In this document: piece by piece, positions 25,120 to 34,263 of the stretch
Layout of the letters: every line of letters begins with the position of its first letter
Numbering within the stretch: the stretch's first letter is position 1
Notes under the pieces: model-generated
Told to the model about the DNA's origin: nothing
What the model saw: the letters and a program-made list of their open reading frames with translations, nothing else
Databases searched by the model: none
Translations under genes and position numbers: made by a program
Source: Lactobacillus isalae
Lineage (GTDB): Bacteria; Bacillota; Bacilli; Lactobacillales; Lactobacillaceae
Length of the DNA stretch: 64,000 bases
Direction of reading: 5' to 3'
NCBI RefSeq assembly: GCF_947539375.1
Contig: NZ_OX443569.1
Coordinates: forward strand, 248,001-312,000

Positions 25120-26778
25120 TTAAAATTTGATTGCTAAAGCTTCATAAGGTTTCAGATGCAAAATTGAAGGAAGAGAAACAAAAGTTTCATTATAATTTTG
25201 AATTAGAATTTGACCAGCTTGATTTAAATAGTCTGCTGGTACCGTAACTTCAGTTTCTTTTTCATAGAAGTTTGCGAACACTAAAAGTTTTTCATCAGAA
25301 TGATCTAAATAGCGTTCATATGCCATAACTTGTGGGTGTTCCATCAAAATTGGCTTAATGTGGCCTTCGGAAATTATTTTTTCTGATTTTCGAAGTTTAA
25401 TTAATTTTTGATAGAAGTTAAAAATTTCACCTTCTTTAAGTTCTTTTTCGACATTGATTTTATCTTGGTCTGTTGGCATGAGCCAAGGCTTATGATCACT
25501 AAAACCAGCATATTTAGAACTATCCCAATGCATTGGAACTCTTGAGTTGTCCCGTGCTTTAGACTGAACGATTTCAAAAGCTTCTTTTTCAGAAAGTCCT
25601 TTTTTGATTAATGCGTCGTAGGCATTCAAGGCTTCAATATCAACATAGTCTTTCATGGAAAGGTAATGGGGGTCCATCATACCGATCTCTTCACCCATAT
25701 AAATGTAGGGCGTTCCGCGCAAAAGATGAAGAGCTAAAGCGAGCATTTCGGCAGATTTGCTGTGGTATTTTCCTGTGTTACCAAAACGGTTTAAAGCCCA
25801 AGGTTGGTCATGATTATTCCAAAAGAGAGCTTGCCAGCCACCGCCTTGATCAATCTTGCTGTTCCATGTAAGCATAATATCTTTTAATTTCTTAAAATCA
25901 AAAGGCATCTTAGACCATTTTTCACCGTTCTTGTAATCAACCTTTAGATGGTGGAAGGTGAAGACCATGGAGAGTTCGTGATCCTCTGGTCGAGTATAAG
26001 CAATCGAATTTTCAATGGTAGTTGATGACATTTCTCCAACAGTAACTGATTCTGGGTCTTGCCCAAATGATTTTGCATTTAGTTCTTTTAAGTATTGTTG
26101 GACCACAGGTGTGTCAGTATAAAGAGATTTTTCTTGAACTGGATCGGTTGAATCAACGAGTACATTATCCTTTCCAGTAACGTTAATTACGTCAAAGCGG
26201 AAGCCATGAACTCCCTTGTTACGCCAAAAGTTTACAACATCTATCAAGGCAGCACGAACTTCAGGATTATGCCAGTCAAGATCTGCTTGAGTTGGATCGT
26301 AGAGATGGAGATAGTAATAATCAGTATCGCCAAATTTTGACCATGCAGGACCGCCAAATTTTGATTGCCAGTTATTAGGTAGTTGTCCGTCTTTGCCTTT
26401 TCTAAGATAGAAAAACTTTTGATATTTTTTATCTCCGGCTAGGGCTTTTTTAAACCATTCATGTTCTGTTGAGCAGTGATTTAAGACCATGTCAAGCATC
26501 ACATTAACATTAACTGCCTTTAATTTAGAAACCAGTTCTTCAAAGTCGCTCATCGTTCCAAAGCGAGGATCAATTTTTTTATAATCGGCGATATCATAGC
26601 CATTATCATTCTGGGGGGAAACAAAAAATGGGTTAAACCAAATGAAGTCTACATTTAATTTCTTAATGTAATCGATTTTTTCGATGATACCACGTAAGTC
26701 TCCAATACCATCATTGTTTGAATCATAAAATGATTTTGGATAAATTTGGTAAATTACTTTATTGCCTAAATTATTCAT
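25120..26778 (-). CDS. treC: Trehalose-6-phosphate hydrolase (GH13)
   Basis: A 552-residue GH13 enzyme with the (beta/alpha)8 motifs DMVLNH, GFRFDVINV (nucleophile Asp), TVGEMSS (acid Glu) and NNHDQP. The segment KARDNSRVPMHWD and the context with treR and a trehalose-type PTS point to hydrolysis of trehalose 6-phosphate to glucose and glucose 6-phosphate rather than oligo-1,6-glucosidase. It is cytoplasmic. It lies 14 bases downstream of treR in the same direction, so the two are co-transcribed. AAAGG serves as ribosome binding site. Confidence 0.9.
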   Translation of the reverse strand: MNNLGNKVIYQIYPKSFYDSNNDGIGDLRGIIEKIDYIKKLNVDFIWFNPFFVSPQNDNGYDIADYKKIDPRFGTMSDFEELVSKLKAVNVNVMLDMVLNHCSTEHEWFKKALAGDKKYQKFFYLRKGKDGQLPNNWQSKFGGPAWSKFGDTDYYYLHLYDPTQADLDWHNPEVRAALIDVVNFWRNKGVHGFRFDVINVTGKDNVLVDSTDPVQEKSLYTDTPVVQQYLKELNAKSFGQDPESVTVGEMSSTTIENSIAYTRPEDHELSMVFTFHHLKVDYKNGEKWSKMPFDFKKLKDIMLTWNSKIDQGGGWQALFWNNHDQPWALNRFGNTGKYHSKSAEMLALALHLLRGTPYIYMGEEIGMMDPHYLSMKDYVDIEALNAYDALIKKGLSEKEAFEIVQSKARDNSRVPMHWDSSKYAGFSDHKPWLMPTDQDKINVEKELKEGEIFNFYQKLIKLRKSEKIISEGHIKPILMEHPQVMAYERYLDHSDEKLLVFANFYEKETEVTVPADYLNQAGQILIQNYNETFVSLPSILHLKPYEALAIKF

Positions 26779-26792
26779 TGGATAGTACCTTT

Positions 26793-27518
26793 CTAAAGCT
26801 TAATCTTTTTTCTACGAGCAAAGTCAACAAATTTAAATTTATCAGGTTTATGGTAAGACAAAGTTAATTCAAATTTAGTTGTATCAGCTAAGTAATTTCG
26901 ACTTGCGACTAAAACTGCAAGCTCGTTCTCTAGTTGAAGTAAATCTTGAATTCTTTTATCAACTTTGCAGACAGAAATTTCTTTTGTTGCATAGGAGATA
27001 TCTAATTTTTGTTTATTTTCTAAATAGTCATAAATAGACTTTTTCGCAGCTTCCATAGGAAGAGCACTAACAGGAGGGGAAAGTAGATAATCACAGTCCA
27101 ATACTTCTGCTTGTCCATCTATTAAACGTAATCGTTCAAGATGAAAACCTGTGTTGCTTTTTTCTTCTGGAAAATACCTTATAAATTGAGCTGGTAATTC
27201 ATCTTCTTTTTTTAGAAGTAAAACTTTAGTTTCAGCTTTAAGTCCTAATTGATTATTTAATTCCGCAAAACTACTAATACCAGAAATAGGAAATGTATAA
27301 CGATCTAAATTTAACACTATTGATCCTTTTCCTCGTATTTTTTGAATTAATCCGAGATCATTTAAACTATTGAGAGCTTTACGAATGGTTTCTCTTGAAG
27401 CGCCATAAAGTTCCATTAGTTGGTGTTCACTAGGGAGATATTCGCCGGGCTTATATTGTTGATGCTTAATTTTGTCAACTAAATCTTGGGCGATAACTCC
27501 GGCTTTTGATTGGGCCAT
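26793..27518 (-). CDS. treR: GntR-family trehalose operon repressor
   Basis: A 241-residue GntR/HutC regulator. Winged helix at residues about 5-70 (PGEYLPSEHQLMELYGASRETIRKALNSL), then a UTRA ligand-binding domain. The start at 27518 is chosen because AAAGGAGG lies seven bases upstream; the longer frame to 27590 runs through the operator region. TreR proteins release DNA on binding trehalose 6-phosphate. Two similar operator sequences lie between treR and the divergent treB, one of them inside the treB promoter spacer. Confidence 0.9.
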   Translation of the reverse strand: MAQSKAGVIAQDLVDKIKHQQYKPGEYLPSEHQLMELYGASRETIRKALNSLNDLGLIQKIRGKGSIVLNLDRYTFPISGISSFAELNNQLGLKAETKVLLLKKEDELPAQFIRYFPEEKSNTGFHLERLRLIDGQAEVLDCDYLLSPPVSALPMEAAKKSIYDYLENKQKLDISYATKEISVCKVDKRIQDLLQLENELAVLVASRNYLADTTKFELTLSYHKPDKFKFVDFARRKKIKL

Positions 27519-27549
27519 AAAAAATCCTCCTTTGTCTTTAATTATATAC

Positions 27550-27565
27550 ACTTGATTAGACAAGT
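27550..27565. promoter_or_regulatory. TreR operator 1
   Basis: ACTTGATTAGACAAGT is an inverted repeat (ACTTG/CAAGT) just upstream of treR. It matches a second site at 27640-27655. Confidence 0.6.
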
Positions 27566-27633
27566 AAAGCAAAATATTTTTTTGCATCAAAATATTAGTT
27601 TTAAAGAAAAGTAAGCTTTTTCATAAAAATATG

Positions 27634-27692
27634 TTGACAACATGTACAGACAAGCATAATATTTAAATCAAGATAAATGAAAGCGAATTCTT
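27634..27692 (+). promoter_or_regulatory. treB promoter with TreR operator 2 and a cre site
   Basis: TTGACA (27634-27639), 17 bases and TAATAT (27657-27662). The operator ACATGTACAGACAAGC fills the spacer (27640-27655), so bound TreR would exclude RNA polymerase. ATGAAAGCGAATTCTT (27677-27692) matches the CcpA cre consensus with one mismatch and lies downstream of the start site, a roadblock position. Confidence 0.7.
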
Positions 27693-27713
27693 TCAAGGAG
27701 GAGATTGAAAATT

Positions 27714-29642
27714 ATGGTACAAGATACTACTAATTTATTAGCTCCAGCCACTGGAGCAGTTATTGCTTTAGCTAAGACTTCTGATCCAATTTTTTCTCAG
27801 GGAACAATGGGGGATGGATTTGGTTTAACTCCAACAATTGGAAAGGTTGTAGCACCTGTTTCAGGAAAAATTAGTATGGTTGCTGATACTAAACATGCTA
27901 TCGGAATTGTAACCGATGAAGGTCTAGAAGTATTAGTTCACATGGGTGTTGATACAGTCGGCTTAAAGGGTGCACCATTTACTATTAAGATTGAAGATGG
28001 TCAAGAAGTTCGAGCCGGCGATGAAATTGCTGAAATGGATTTAGATGAAATCAAGGCTAAGGGCTTAGATACAACAATCATGGTTTTAATTACTAATTCA
28101 GCTGATAAAATTTCAGGGCTTGATGTAACTGAAGGTGAGGCAAAAGCAGGCGAAGTAGTAGCAACTGCATATTTAAAAGCAACTGAAACAGAAGATACTT
28201 CAAGTAAAAAGTTATCTTATCCAGAATTAGCAGCCTTTATTATTAAAAATGTTGGCGGTAAAGATAATGTTAATAATGTAATTCACTGTATTACACGTTT
28301 GCGTTTTTACTTAAAGGATGAGAGCAAGGCAAATGATGAGGCTCTAAAGAATCAACGTGGAATTTTAGACGTTATGCATGCTTCAGGTCAATACCAGGTT
28401 GTAATTGGTAATGAAGTGGCTAATGTCTTTGACGAAGTAGTTAAACAATTAGGACCATTAGATAGTGAAGCAGCTCCTGCTCCAGAAGATGATGGTAAGA
28501 ATCCAGTTTCAAAGGCTTTTGGTAATTTAATTGGCTTTATTACCGGTTCGATGAGTCCAATCATTGGTGTAATTGCCGCAGCTGGTATTATTAAAGGAAT
28601 TTTGGCATTATTTACATTACCGCAATTAGGTAGTTTACTTAGTGTAAAGAGTACAGCCTATATAACTACTAGTGCAATTGCAGATTCCGCATTTTTCTTC
28701 TTACCAATTCTTGTTGGATATTGCGCAGCTAAGAGATTGAACTCTGACCCAATTATTGCAGCTGTAATTGGTGGTGTGCTGGTTTATCCGCAATTGGTTG
28801 AATGGGGTAAAGCTTTTAAGACGATGTTTGAAGTAGGCGGAATTAAGTTTGAATTCTTGAACTACACTTACTCAATTTTCCCAATGATTTTAGCTGCATG
28901 GCTTGCTAAAAAATGTGAAGATTGGCTTAAAAAGTGGCTACCCTCATACTTACAAATGATTTTTATTCCATTAATTACTGTTTTAGTTGTATCAGCTTTG
29001 ACTTTGATGGTAACTGGTCCAATTATTCAAGGTGTTGCTAACGGTATTGCTGTCTTCATTAACTGGTTAGTTCATGCATCTGGCTGGGTTGGCGGCTTCA
29101 TTATTGGTGGATTTTATCAAGTGTTGGTTATTTTTGGTTTGCACTGGGGTGTCGTTCCACTTGTTGCTCAACAAATTGCCGGAACTGGTGAAAGTGCATT
29201 AAACGCAATTATTTGTTCATCAATGATTGCTCAAGGTGCTGCCGTATTAGCAGTTGCTATTAAATCTAAGAAGGAAGACCTAAAGGAATTAGGTTTTGCT
29301 TCAACTATTTCTGCAATGTGTGGTGTTACTGAACCAGCTGTTTATGGTATTAGTTTAAGATACAAGAAAGTATTTATTTCTGGATGTATTGGTTCTGCAT
29401 TTGGTGGTCTTGTTACTGGTTTAATGCACGGAACAATGTATGGCTTTACTGGTGGATTAATTGGATTTTCTTCATTCTTTAATCCAAAACATCCAACTGA
29501 CTTATCAAGTTTCTATACATTCTTAATTGCTAGTGCAGTCACAATTGTTGTTTCATTTATCGTTACTTGGTTCTGGGGTTATAACGATAATATGACTAAA
29601 GGTGCTAAGGTTGAAAAGAAGAAGAGACCAGGAACTAAATAA
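27714..29642 (+). CDS. treB: Trehalose PTS transporter, EIIABC
   Basis: A 642-residue PTS permease. Domains in order: EIIA-Glc type (residues about 1-150, active His in LVHMGVDT), EIIB (about 160-240, active Cys in VIHCITRLRF) and EIIC (about 265-630, ten or so membrane segments). The A-B-C order differs from the more common B-C-A of glucose-family permeases. The ATG at 27714 is used because AAGGAGGAG (27695-27703) would abut the earlier TTG at 27705. It imports trehalose as trehalose 6-phosphate for TreC. It is controlled by TreR and probably CcpA. Confidence 0.9.
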   Translation: MVQDTTNLLAPATGAVIALAKTSDPIFSQGTMGDGFGLTPTIGKVVAPVSGKISMVADTKHAIGIVTDEGLEVLVHMGVDTVGLKGAPFTIKIEDGQEVRAGDEIAEMDLDEIKAKGLDTTIMVLITNSADKISGLDVTEGEAKAGEVVATAYLKATETEDTSSKKLSYPELAAFIIKNVGGKDNVNNVIHCITRLRFYLKDESKANDEALKNQRGILDVMHASGQYQVVIGNEVANVFDEVVKQLGPLDSEAAPAPEDDGKNPVSKAFGNLIGFITGSMSPIIGVIAAAGIIKGILALFTLPQLGSLLSVKSTAYITTSAIADSAFFFLPILVGYCAAKRLNSDPIIAAVIGGVLVYPQLVEWGKAFKTMFEVGGIKFEFLNYTYSIFPMILAAWLAKKCEDWLKKWLPSYLQMIFIPLITVLVVSALTLMVTGPIIQGVANGIAVFINWLVHASGWVGGFIIGGFYQVLVIFGLHWGVVPLVAQQIAGTGESALNAIICSSMIAQGAAVLAVAIKSKKEDLKELGFASTISAMCGVTEPAVYGISLRYKKVFISGCIGSAFGGLVTGLMHGTMYGFTGGLIGFSSFFNPKHPTDLSSFYTFLIASAVTIVVSFIVTWFWGYNDNMTKGAKVEKKKRPGTK

Positions 29643-29657
29643 AAATATACTTACTAG

Positions 29658-29694
29658 ATAGAGAATTATTGAAAAATAGTTCTCTATTTTTTTA
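29658..29694 (+). terminator. Terminator after treB
   Basis: ATAGAGAA and TTCTCTAT arms with extra pairing in the loop, then a T-rich run. Confidence 0.7.
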
Positions 29695-29704
29695 TTTGCA
29701 TTTT

Positions 29705-29746
29705 ATGTCGATATAGTCATATAATAAAATATGTCGATAAAAACAT
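29705..29746 (+). promoter_or_regulatory. padC promoter region with two PadR-type sites
   Basis: A TATAAT -10 box (29720-29725) is flanked by ATGT-N8-TCAT (29705-29720) and ATGT-N8-ACAT (29731-29746), both starting ATGTCGATA. ATGT-N8-ACAT is the known core for PadR-family repressors, so this is the likely target of the PadR protein encoded downstream. Confidence 0.65.
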
Positions 29747-29768
29747 AAAACTAAAAAGGATGATAAAA

Positions 29769-30347
29769 ATGACTAATTTAAATAAGATGAATAAAAAATT
29801 TAAAACTTTGGATGATTTTGTAGGTACTCACTTTATCTATACTTATGATAATGGCTGGGAATATGAATGGTATTGTAAAAACGATCATACCGTTGATTAT
29901 CGTATTCACGGCGGTATGGTAAAGGGACGTTGGGTAAAGGATCAAGAAGCTAATATTAATCTCTTAACTGATGGAATTTACAAAATTGCCTGGACTGAAC
30001 CAACTGGTACAGATGTCGCATTAGATTTTGTTCCAAATGAACATAAATTAAATGGAACTATTTTCTTCCCTAAGTGGGTGCAAGATCATCCGGAAATTAC
30101 AGTTTGCTATCAGAATGATCACATTGACTTAATGCATGAGTCACGAAAAAAATATGAAACTTATCCTAAGATGGTAGTTCCAGAATTCGCGAAGATTACT
30201 TATATTGGGGATGCTGGAGTAAATAATGAAGAAACTATTGCAGAAGCTCCTTATGAGGAAATGACTGATGATATTAGAAATGGCAATTACTACGATGAAA
30301 ATTATCAGATTATTAAGAAGGATGGGCATAACTATCTTGAAAAATAA
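29769..30347 (+). CDS. padC: Phenolic acid decarboxylase
   Basis: A 192-residue beta-barrel enzyme with the family core [29 protein letters not shown] and the block GRWVKDQ. The final segment ([11 protein letters not shown]) is slightly longer than typical. It converts hydroxycinnamic acids such as p-coumarate and ferulate to vinyl phenols in the cytoplasm, a detoxification step. The ATG at 29769 has better ribosome binding site spacing than the one at 29760. The gene is followed by padR and preceded by two PadR-type sites, the expected inducible arrangement. Confidence 0.93.
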   Translation: MTNLNKMNKKFKTLDDFVGTHFIYTYDNGWEYEWYCKNDHTVDYRIHGGMVKGRWVKDQEANINLLTDGIYKIAWTEPTGTDVALDFVPNEHKLNGTIFFPKWVQDHPEITVCYQNDHIDLMHESRKKYETYPKMVVPEFAKITYIGDAGVNNEETIAEAPYEEMTDDIRNGNYYDENYQIIKKDGHNYLEK

Positions 30348-30404
30348 TTAGATAGACGACTTTTTTGGTAGAATAAAAATACCACATACAGAAAAGAAGA
30401 TTAG

Positions 30405-30938
30405 ATGCCAAAAAAGCGAATTTTACCTTATATTATTTTAGGAATTTTAGGGCAAAACCCTAACTCGACTGGAAAGTTTATTACTAATCAATTTAAAAAT
30501 GAAATTGGAGAATTTTGGAAAGCTTCTCATAGTCAGATTTATCCTGAGTTGAAAAAAATGGTTGAGGATAATTGGATTAAGCAAGTGAGTGATAGTAATA
30601 ATGAAAAAGAAAAATATTATCATTTAACTAAGCAGGGAGAAGAAAAATTGCATGACTGGATTGATATTCCGATTACAGAATTACCTGTTATGGAAGATTT
30701 ATTTTCCTTAAAATTATTTTTTATTCAAGACCCAAATGATCCTAGAATTTCTGTTCTTGTTAAAGAGCAGCTTGGACTACTAGAAAATCAGCTTAAGCAT
30801 TTAAAAGATAGAGAAAACAGCTTATTTAGTAGTAGGGAACAAAGAGAAAGAAATTATGGACATTATTTGATTTTAGAGCGTGCTATTAGTAGGCTTGATA
30901 ATCAAATTAAATGGCTTAAGACAATAAAGCAGCGTTGA
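30405..30938 (+). CDS. padR: PadR-family regulator of phenolic acid response
   Basis: A 177-residue PadR protein: winged helix at residues about 1-80 (ILGILGQNPNSTGKFITNQF...SHSQIYPELKKM, YYHLTKQGEE) and a C-terminal helical dimerisation domain. PadR represses the decarboxylase gene until phenolic acids accumulate. It lies 57 bases after padC in the same direction and its stop codon is inside the terminator stem. It therefore probably forms an autoregulated operon with padC. Confidence 0.9.
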   Translation: MPKKRILPYIILGILGQNPNSTGKFITNQFKNEIGEFWKASHSQIYPELKKMVEDNWIKQVSDSNNEKEKYYHLTKQGEEKLHDWIDIPITELPVMEDLFSLKLFFIQDPNDPRISVLVKEQLGLLENQLKHLKDRENSLFSSREQRERNYGHYLILERAISRLDNQIKWLKTIKQR

Positions 30939-30957
30939 AATTTCAACGCTGTTTTTT
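30930..30957 (+). terminator. Terminator of padC-padR
   Basis: CAGCGTTGAAA pairs with TTTCAACGCTG, followed by six T; the 5' arm overlaps the end of padR. Confidence 0.87.
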
Positions 30958-31035
30958 ATGTAATAGTTGCATCTATTAAACTAGATTAATATAATTAATG
31001 ATAATTTAATTAAGGCGTAAGTTAGGGGGAAGGCT

Positions 31036-31830
31036 ATGTTTTTTGAAAAGCTTTTTTCTAAAGGAAATAAAAAAGATGAAATTGTTGATGTTAAATTAAC
31101 TAATAAAGAATTTTATAAGCTAAAAATAAAGTTAGGCGTGGGGGATGTAATCATTGAGCAGGGGGAGAATTTTAGTGTTAGTTTTATAGGAAAAAAACCT
31201 TACTTGCCTCTTGTCCAATTATCTGATGGAAAGTTGCAGCTTAAGCAGAAGATTAATTTGCTTGAAAGAGGAGAAGCTGAGTTAAAAGTTGTCATTCCTC
31301 AAGAAGTGACACTAGATAGCATAGATATTCAAACTAATAGCGGAAATATCGAAATAGTTGATATTAAAGCTGAAAAGGCATATCTCAAGTCTACTGCAGG
31401 TAGAGTGAGAGTGAGACGAGTTGCAATAGCGGAATCGTTACTTGAATCTACTGATGGTAACGTGACTGTAAGAAATAGCGATTTAGCTGATGGAAAGCTT
31501 GCAACCTATGATGGAGAAATTAAAGTCTCTGGCTCAATCTTGTCACGAGTAGTGTTGAATGTTACAGATGGCGATATGAATTTAACTGACGTAACAATTG
31601 ATGAAGGCAGCGCAAATTTAAAAGCTGGTAATTTTACGTTAGATCATGCTGTTTTTAAGAGTGATTATGAGATAAAGAATATCGAAGGAAATAATACTGT
31701 TTGGAGTGCAAATTTAAAATATGCTCGTGTCAGAACAGCTAATGGACTAAATAATATTTCATTTGATCCACAACCATCTGGAGTAGTCTTAACAATGACA
31801 ACAGTAGATGGAGATAATGTGGTGGAATAG
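31036..31830 (+). CDS. DUF4097-like beta-helix protein
   Basis: A 264-residue protein made of short repeating beta-strand units (SGNIEIVDIKAEKAYLKSTA, DGNVTVRNSDLADGKL, DGEIKV, DGDMNL). This is the pattern of DUF4097 putative adhesin-type proteins, which often sit with membrane partners and envelope-stress genes. There is no signal peptide or membrane segment in the protein itself. GGGGGAAGG precedes the ATG. The following small membrane-protein gene starts eight bases after its stop, so they probably work together. The molecular function is unknown. Confidence 0.7.
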   Translation: MFFEKLFSKGNKKDEIVDVKLTNKEFYKLKIKLGVGDVIIEQGENFSVSFIGKKPYLPLVQLSDGKLQLKQKINLLERGEAELKVVIPQEVTLDSIDIQTNSGNIEIVDIKAEKAYLKSTAGRVRVRRVAIAESLLESTDGNVTVRNSDLADGKLATYDGEIKVSGSILSRVVLNVTDGDMNLTDVTIDEGSANLKAGNFTLDHAVFKSDYEIKNIEGNNTVWSANLKYARVRTANGLNNISFDPQPSGVVLTMTTVDGDNVVE

Positions 31831-31837
31831 GGGAAGA

Positions 31838-32065
31838 ATGGTGAAAAGAGAGAAATCTAAGCAGAAAAATTTAGGAATTTATAGTAGCTTGAAATCAGTT
31901 ATTATTAATACAGTCTCATTCTTTGTAATAAGCTCTATAGTAATGGGAATTTCTAATTGGAGTGAAACCCAAAGCTTAATACTAAAAACGTCAGAATATC
32001 TTGGATTAATAGGTGGAAGTCTGATTGCTGGAATTATAATGAGTTTCTTTTTTGGTGAAAAATAA
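31838..32065 (+). CDS. Small two-segment membrane protein
   Basis: A 75-residue protein with a basic N-terminus (MVKREKSKQKN) and two hydrophobic segments (VIINTVSFFVISSIVMGI; LGLIGGSLIAGIIMSFFFG). The start at 31838 follows GGGGA (31830-31834); an upstream ATG in frame at 31808 overlaps the preceding gene and lacks a site. It is coupled to the DUF4097-like gene and is a candidate membrane partner for it. The family is not recognised. Confidence 0.6.
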   Translation: MVKREKSKQKNLGIYSSLKSVIINTVSFFVISSIVMGISNWSETQSLILKTSEYLGLIGGSLIAGIIMSFFFGEK

Positions 32066-32095
32066 CCCCGTGGAAAACCACGAGGTTATTTTTAT
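32058..32095. terminator. Bidirectional terminator between convergent genes
   Basis: AAAATAACC-CGTGG and CCACG-GGTTATTTT arms around AAAA; serves the gene on each side. Confidence 0.85.
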
Positions 32096-32727
32096 TTGAC
32101 TGTACTTAAAACTGAGCGAATCTTAGTAGTAAGCATATCGATAGCAACATCATTTTCTCCGCCTTCTGGAACGATGATGTCTGCATAACGTTTAGTTGGT
32201 TCAATAAATTGATTGTACATTGGCTTAACAGTCTTTAAATATTGGGTAATAACTGAATTAACTGAACGACCACGTTCTTGAGTATCGCGCTCTAAACGTC
32301 TAATGAAACGAATATCGTCGTCTGTATCAACAAAGACTTTAATACTCATTAGGTCGCGTAAGTTTTCTTCACCAAGAACGAGGATGCCCTCTAAGATAAT
32401 AATATCAGCTGGTTCAGTGTGAATAGTTTTTTCACTTCGAGTGTGAGCAGTAAAGTCGTAAACTGGCATTTCAACTGCCTTATAGTCCATTAATTGACGA
32501 AGTTGTTCAACAAGTAGTGGCATATCAAAGGCATCTGGATGATCGTAGTTGATTTTTTTACGGTCTGCCATTGATAAGTTGTCGTTGTTCTTGTAGTAAG
32601 AATCTTGCGTCATAATTAAGATATGGTCGTCTTGTTGTAATTGGTCATAAATTTCATGGGCGATGGTTGTTTTACCACTACCAGAACCACCAGCGATTCC
32701 AATGATAATAGGGCGTTTACTTTGCAC
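32092..32727 (-). CDS. udk: Uridine kinase
   Basis: A 211-residue P-loop nucleoside kinase: Walker [10 protein letters not shown], then [27 protein letters not shown], which binds the nucleoside, and the lid arginines [15 protein letters not shown]. It phosphorylates uridine and cytidine to UMP and CMP in pyrimidine salvage. Its length is standard. A GGAG-type site lies before the ATG on the minus strand. It is monocistronic, sharing a terminator with the convergent gene. The 180 bases between it and the next gene hold no recognisable feature beyond its promoter region. Confidence 0.95.
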   Translation of the reverse strand: MQSKRPIIIGIAGGSGSGKTTIAHEIYDQLQQDDHILIMTQDSYYKNNDNLSMADRKKINYDHPDAFDMPLLVEQLRQLMDYKAVEMPVYDFTAHTRSEKTIHTEPADIIILEGILVLGEENLRDLMSIKVFVDTDDDIRFIRRLERDTQERGRSVNSVITQYLKTVKPMYNQFIEPTKRYADIIVPEGGENDVAIDMLTTKIRSVLSTVK

Positions 32728-32909
32728 AATAAAATCTCCTTTTTTAAACTATTACAATAATACCTTAAAATTAGGCTCTGTGATAGATTTATAGGCAAGA
32801 ATATTGACAAATATGTTTTTTATAGTGATATATTTTGGGACTAGTTAAAAATAGAAGATTTTATGTCTTAATTTATTCAAGGGTCTATTGTTTTTTACTA
32901 AATAAGAGC

Positions 32910-34112
32910 TTATGCTAAATTAAATAATTCTAATTCTGCCTTCAAATTATTTCTGTACACTGGAACATCTATGGATTTTAAAATTTGCTTTGCTTCACCA
33001 TAATATCCTAATTTTACTAATAAACGCACCATTAACTCATCGAGAGCATTTTCTGATCCTTGAGATTCTTCATGAACAAGCTCTAGTTGATTCTTATAGT
33101 CATTTAATTTGTTGAGGGACATTTTCAATAATTTTTTATATTCTAAATTTAGTTCCTCATTCTTTACTGAAATGTATAGACTCACATAATTTGAGTCAGA
33201 AGGAAATAATTTTATACCTGCTTCTGCACCACTTAGTGCAGATTTAAAATCTTTATAATACAAAACTAATAACATTACATATCTAAACAGATTATATTTT
33301 AAATACTTATTTTTTATTATATTTTCAAGTGAAAAATCATTCACTTTATCTTTAAATAAGAAATATTGATACTTTTTTCTTAAAAAGTCCGCAGAAACCA
33401 GCCCTAAGTCTACATAACTTAAGGACATTAATGATAACCATCTTGGATTTTGAGGTTCTAATTTAATTTGTTGTAACAAGAGACGCGAATATCTTTTTTC
33501 TTTATCAAATTTTTGTACTTGCTCTCTATCTGTTCCTTTATTTAATACTTCTAAATCAGTATCTATAATTTGTAAATTTGATTTGTCTGATACAAGTTCT
33601 TCATGGACAATCCCATGATATTTAAGGTGAGGGGAAATTTTATATAAATTTTTCTTTCGAACAAATGAACTATATCCATTGCTACAACATTTGGTAGTAC
33701 AGATTAGTTCTTTATTAGCATTGTTAATTTCTAGCCAGCCTAAAAAATTGTGCAATTCGTCGTACGTGCACATTTTCTGAAAAGTTTCATCAGAATCAAG
33801 AACAAAAATCCAGCCATCTCTTACAAAATTTAATGCGGCATTTCTAATATAGGCGTAATTTTCTCTCCACTCCAGATGTTTGAGTTGTACATTTGGGAAA
33901 AATTTTTTAATATTTTTAACCGTATTATCAGTAGATCCCGTATCTACTACTACGATTCGGTCACATACTTTATTCAAAGAATTTAAAGAATCAATTATAT
34001 ATTTTTCTTGATTCTTTACAATAATTAAACCTGTAAGCTGAATTGGATTTTGAATTTCCTCATTATTAAAAGTATAAAACTTATTTTGATTAGTACTTTT
34101 ATATCTAAGCAT
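32910..34112 (-). CDS. Family 2 glycosyltransferase resembling glycocin synthases (SunS-like)
   Basis: A 400-residue protein. An N-terminal GT-A domain (residues about 25-200) has IVKNQEKYIIDSL, the nucleotide-sugar motif DTGSTDNT (57-64) and DSDE (106-109), then YHGIVHEEL. The C-terminal half is helical and TPR-like. This layout, with the FHGxVHEE and LEPxNPRWL segments, resembles SunS, the S-glycosyltransferase of sublancin, and related glycocin enzymes; it is also shared with other family 2 transferases. It lies directly downstream of a double-glycine peptide gene on the same strand and inside the bacteriocin regulon. I infer that it glycosylates that peptide. GAGGAG precedes the ATG. A role in cell-wall glycosylation is the main alternative. 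Confidence 0.75.
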   Translation of the reverse strand: MLRYKSTNQNKFYTFNNEEIQNPIQLTGLIIVKNQEKYIIDSLNSLNKVCDRIVVVDTGSTDNTVKNIKKFFPNVQLKHLEWRENYAYIRNAALNFVRDGWIFVLDSDETFQKMCTYDELHNFLGWLEINNANKELICTTKCCSNGYSSFVRKKNLYKISPHLKYHGIVHEELVSDKSNLQIIDTDLEVLNKGTDREQVQKFDKEKRYSRLLLQQIKLEPQNPRWLSLMSLSYVDLGLVSADFLRKKYQYFLFKDKVNDFSLENIIKNKYLKYNLFRYVMLLVLYYKDFKSALSGAEAGIKLFPSDSNYVSLYISVKNEELNLEYKKLLKMSLNKLNDYKNQLELVHEESQGSENALDELMVRLLVKLGYYGEAKQILKSIDVPVYRNNLKAELELFNLA

Positions 34113-34180
34113 TTTCGCTTCTCCTCATTCTGTACATATAATCATTAAAAACGATTAAATTAGAGAGTTAGTTGAAAATA

Positions 34181-34235
34181 AAAAGTGCTTTCATATTATC
34201 ATTTAATATCATAAACGAAAATAAGCAGCACTTTT
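34181..34235 (-). terminator. Hairpin between the double-glycine peptide and glycosyltransferase genes
   Basis: AAAAGTGCT (34181-34189) and AGCACTTTT (34227-34235) with some inner pairing. It may partially terminate after the peptide gene, giving more peptide than enzyme message. Confidence 0.5.
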
Positions 34236-34263
34236 ATAGTATTAGTTTGTTAACGTCTTAAAG

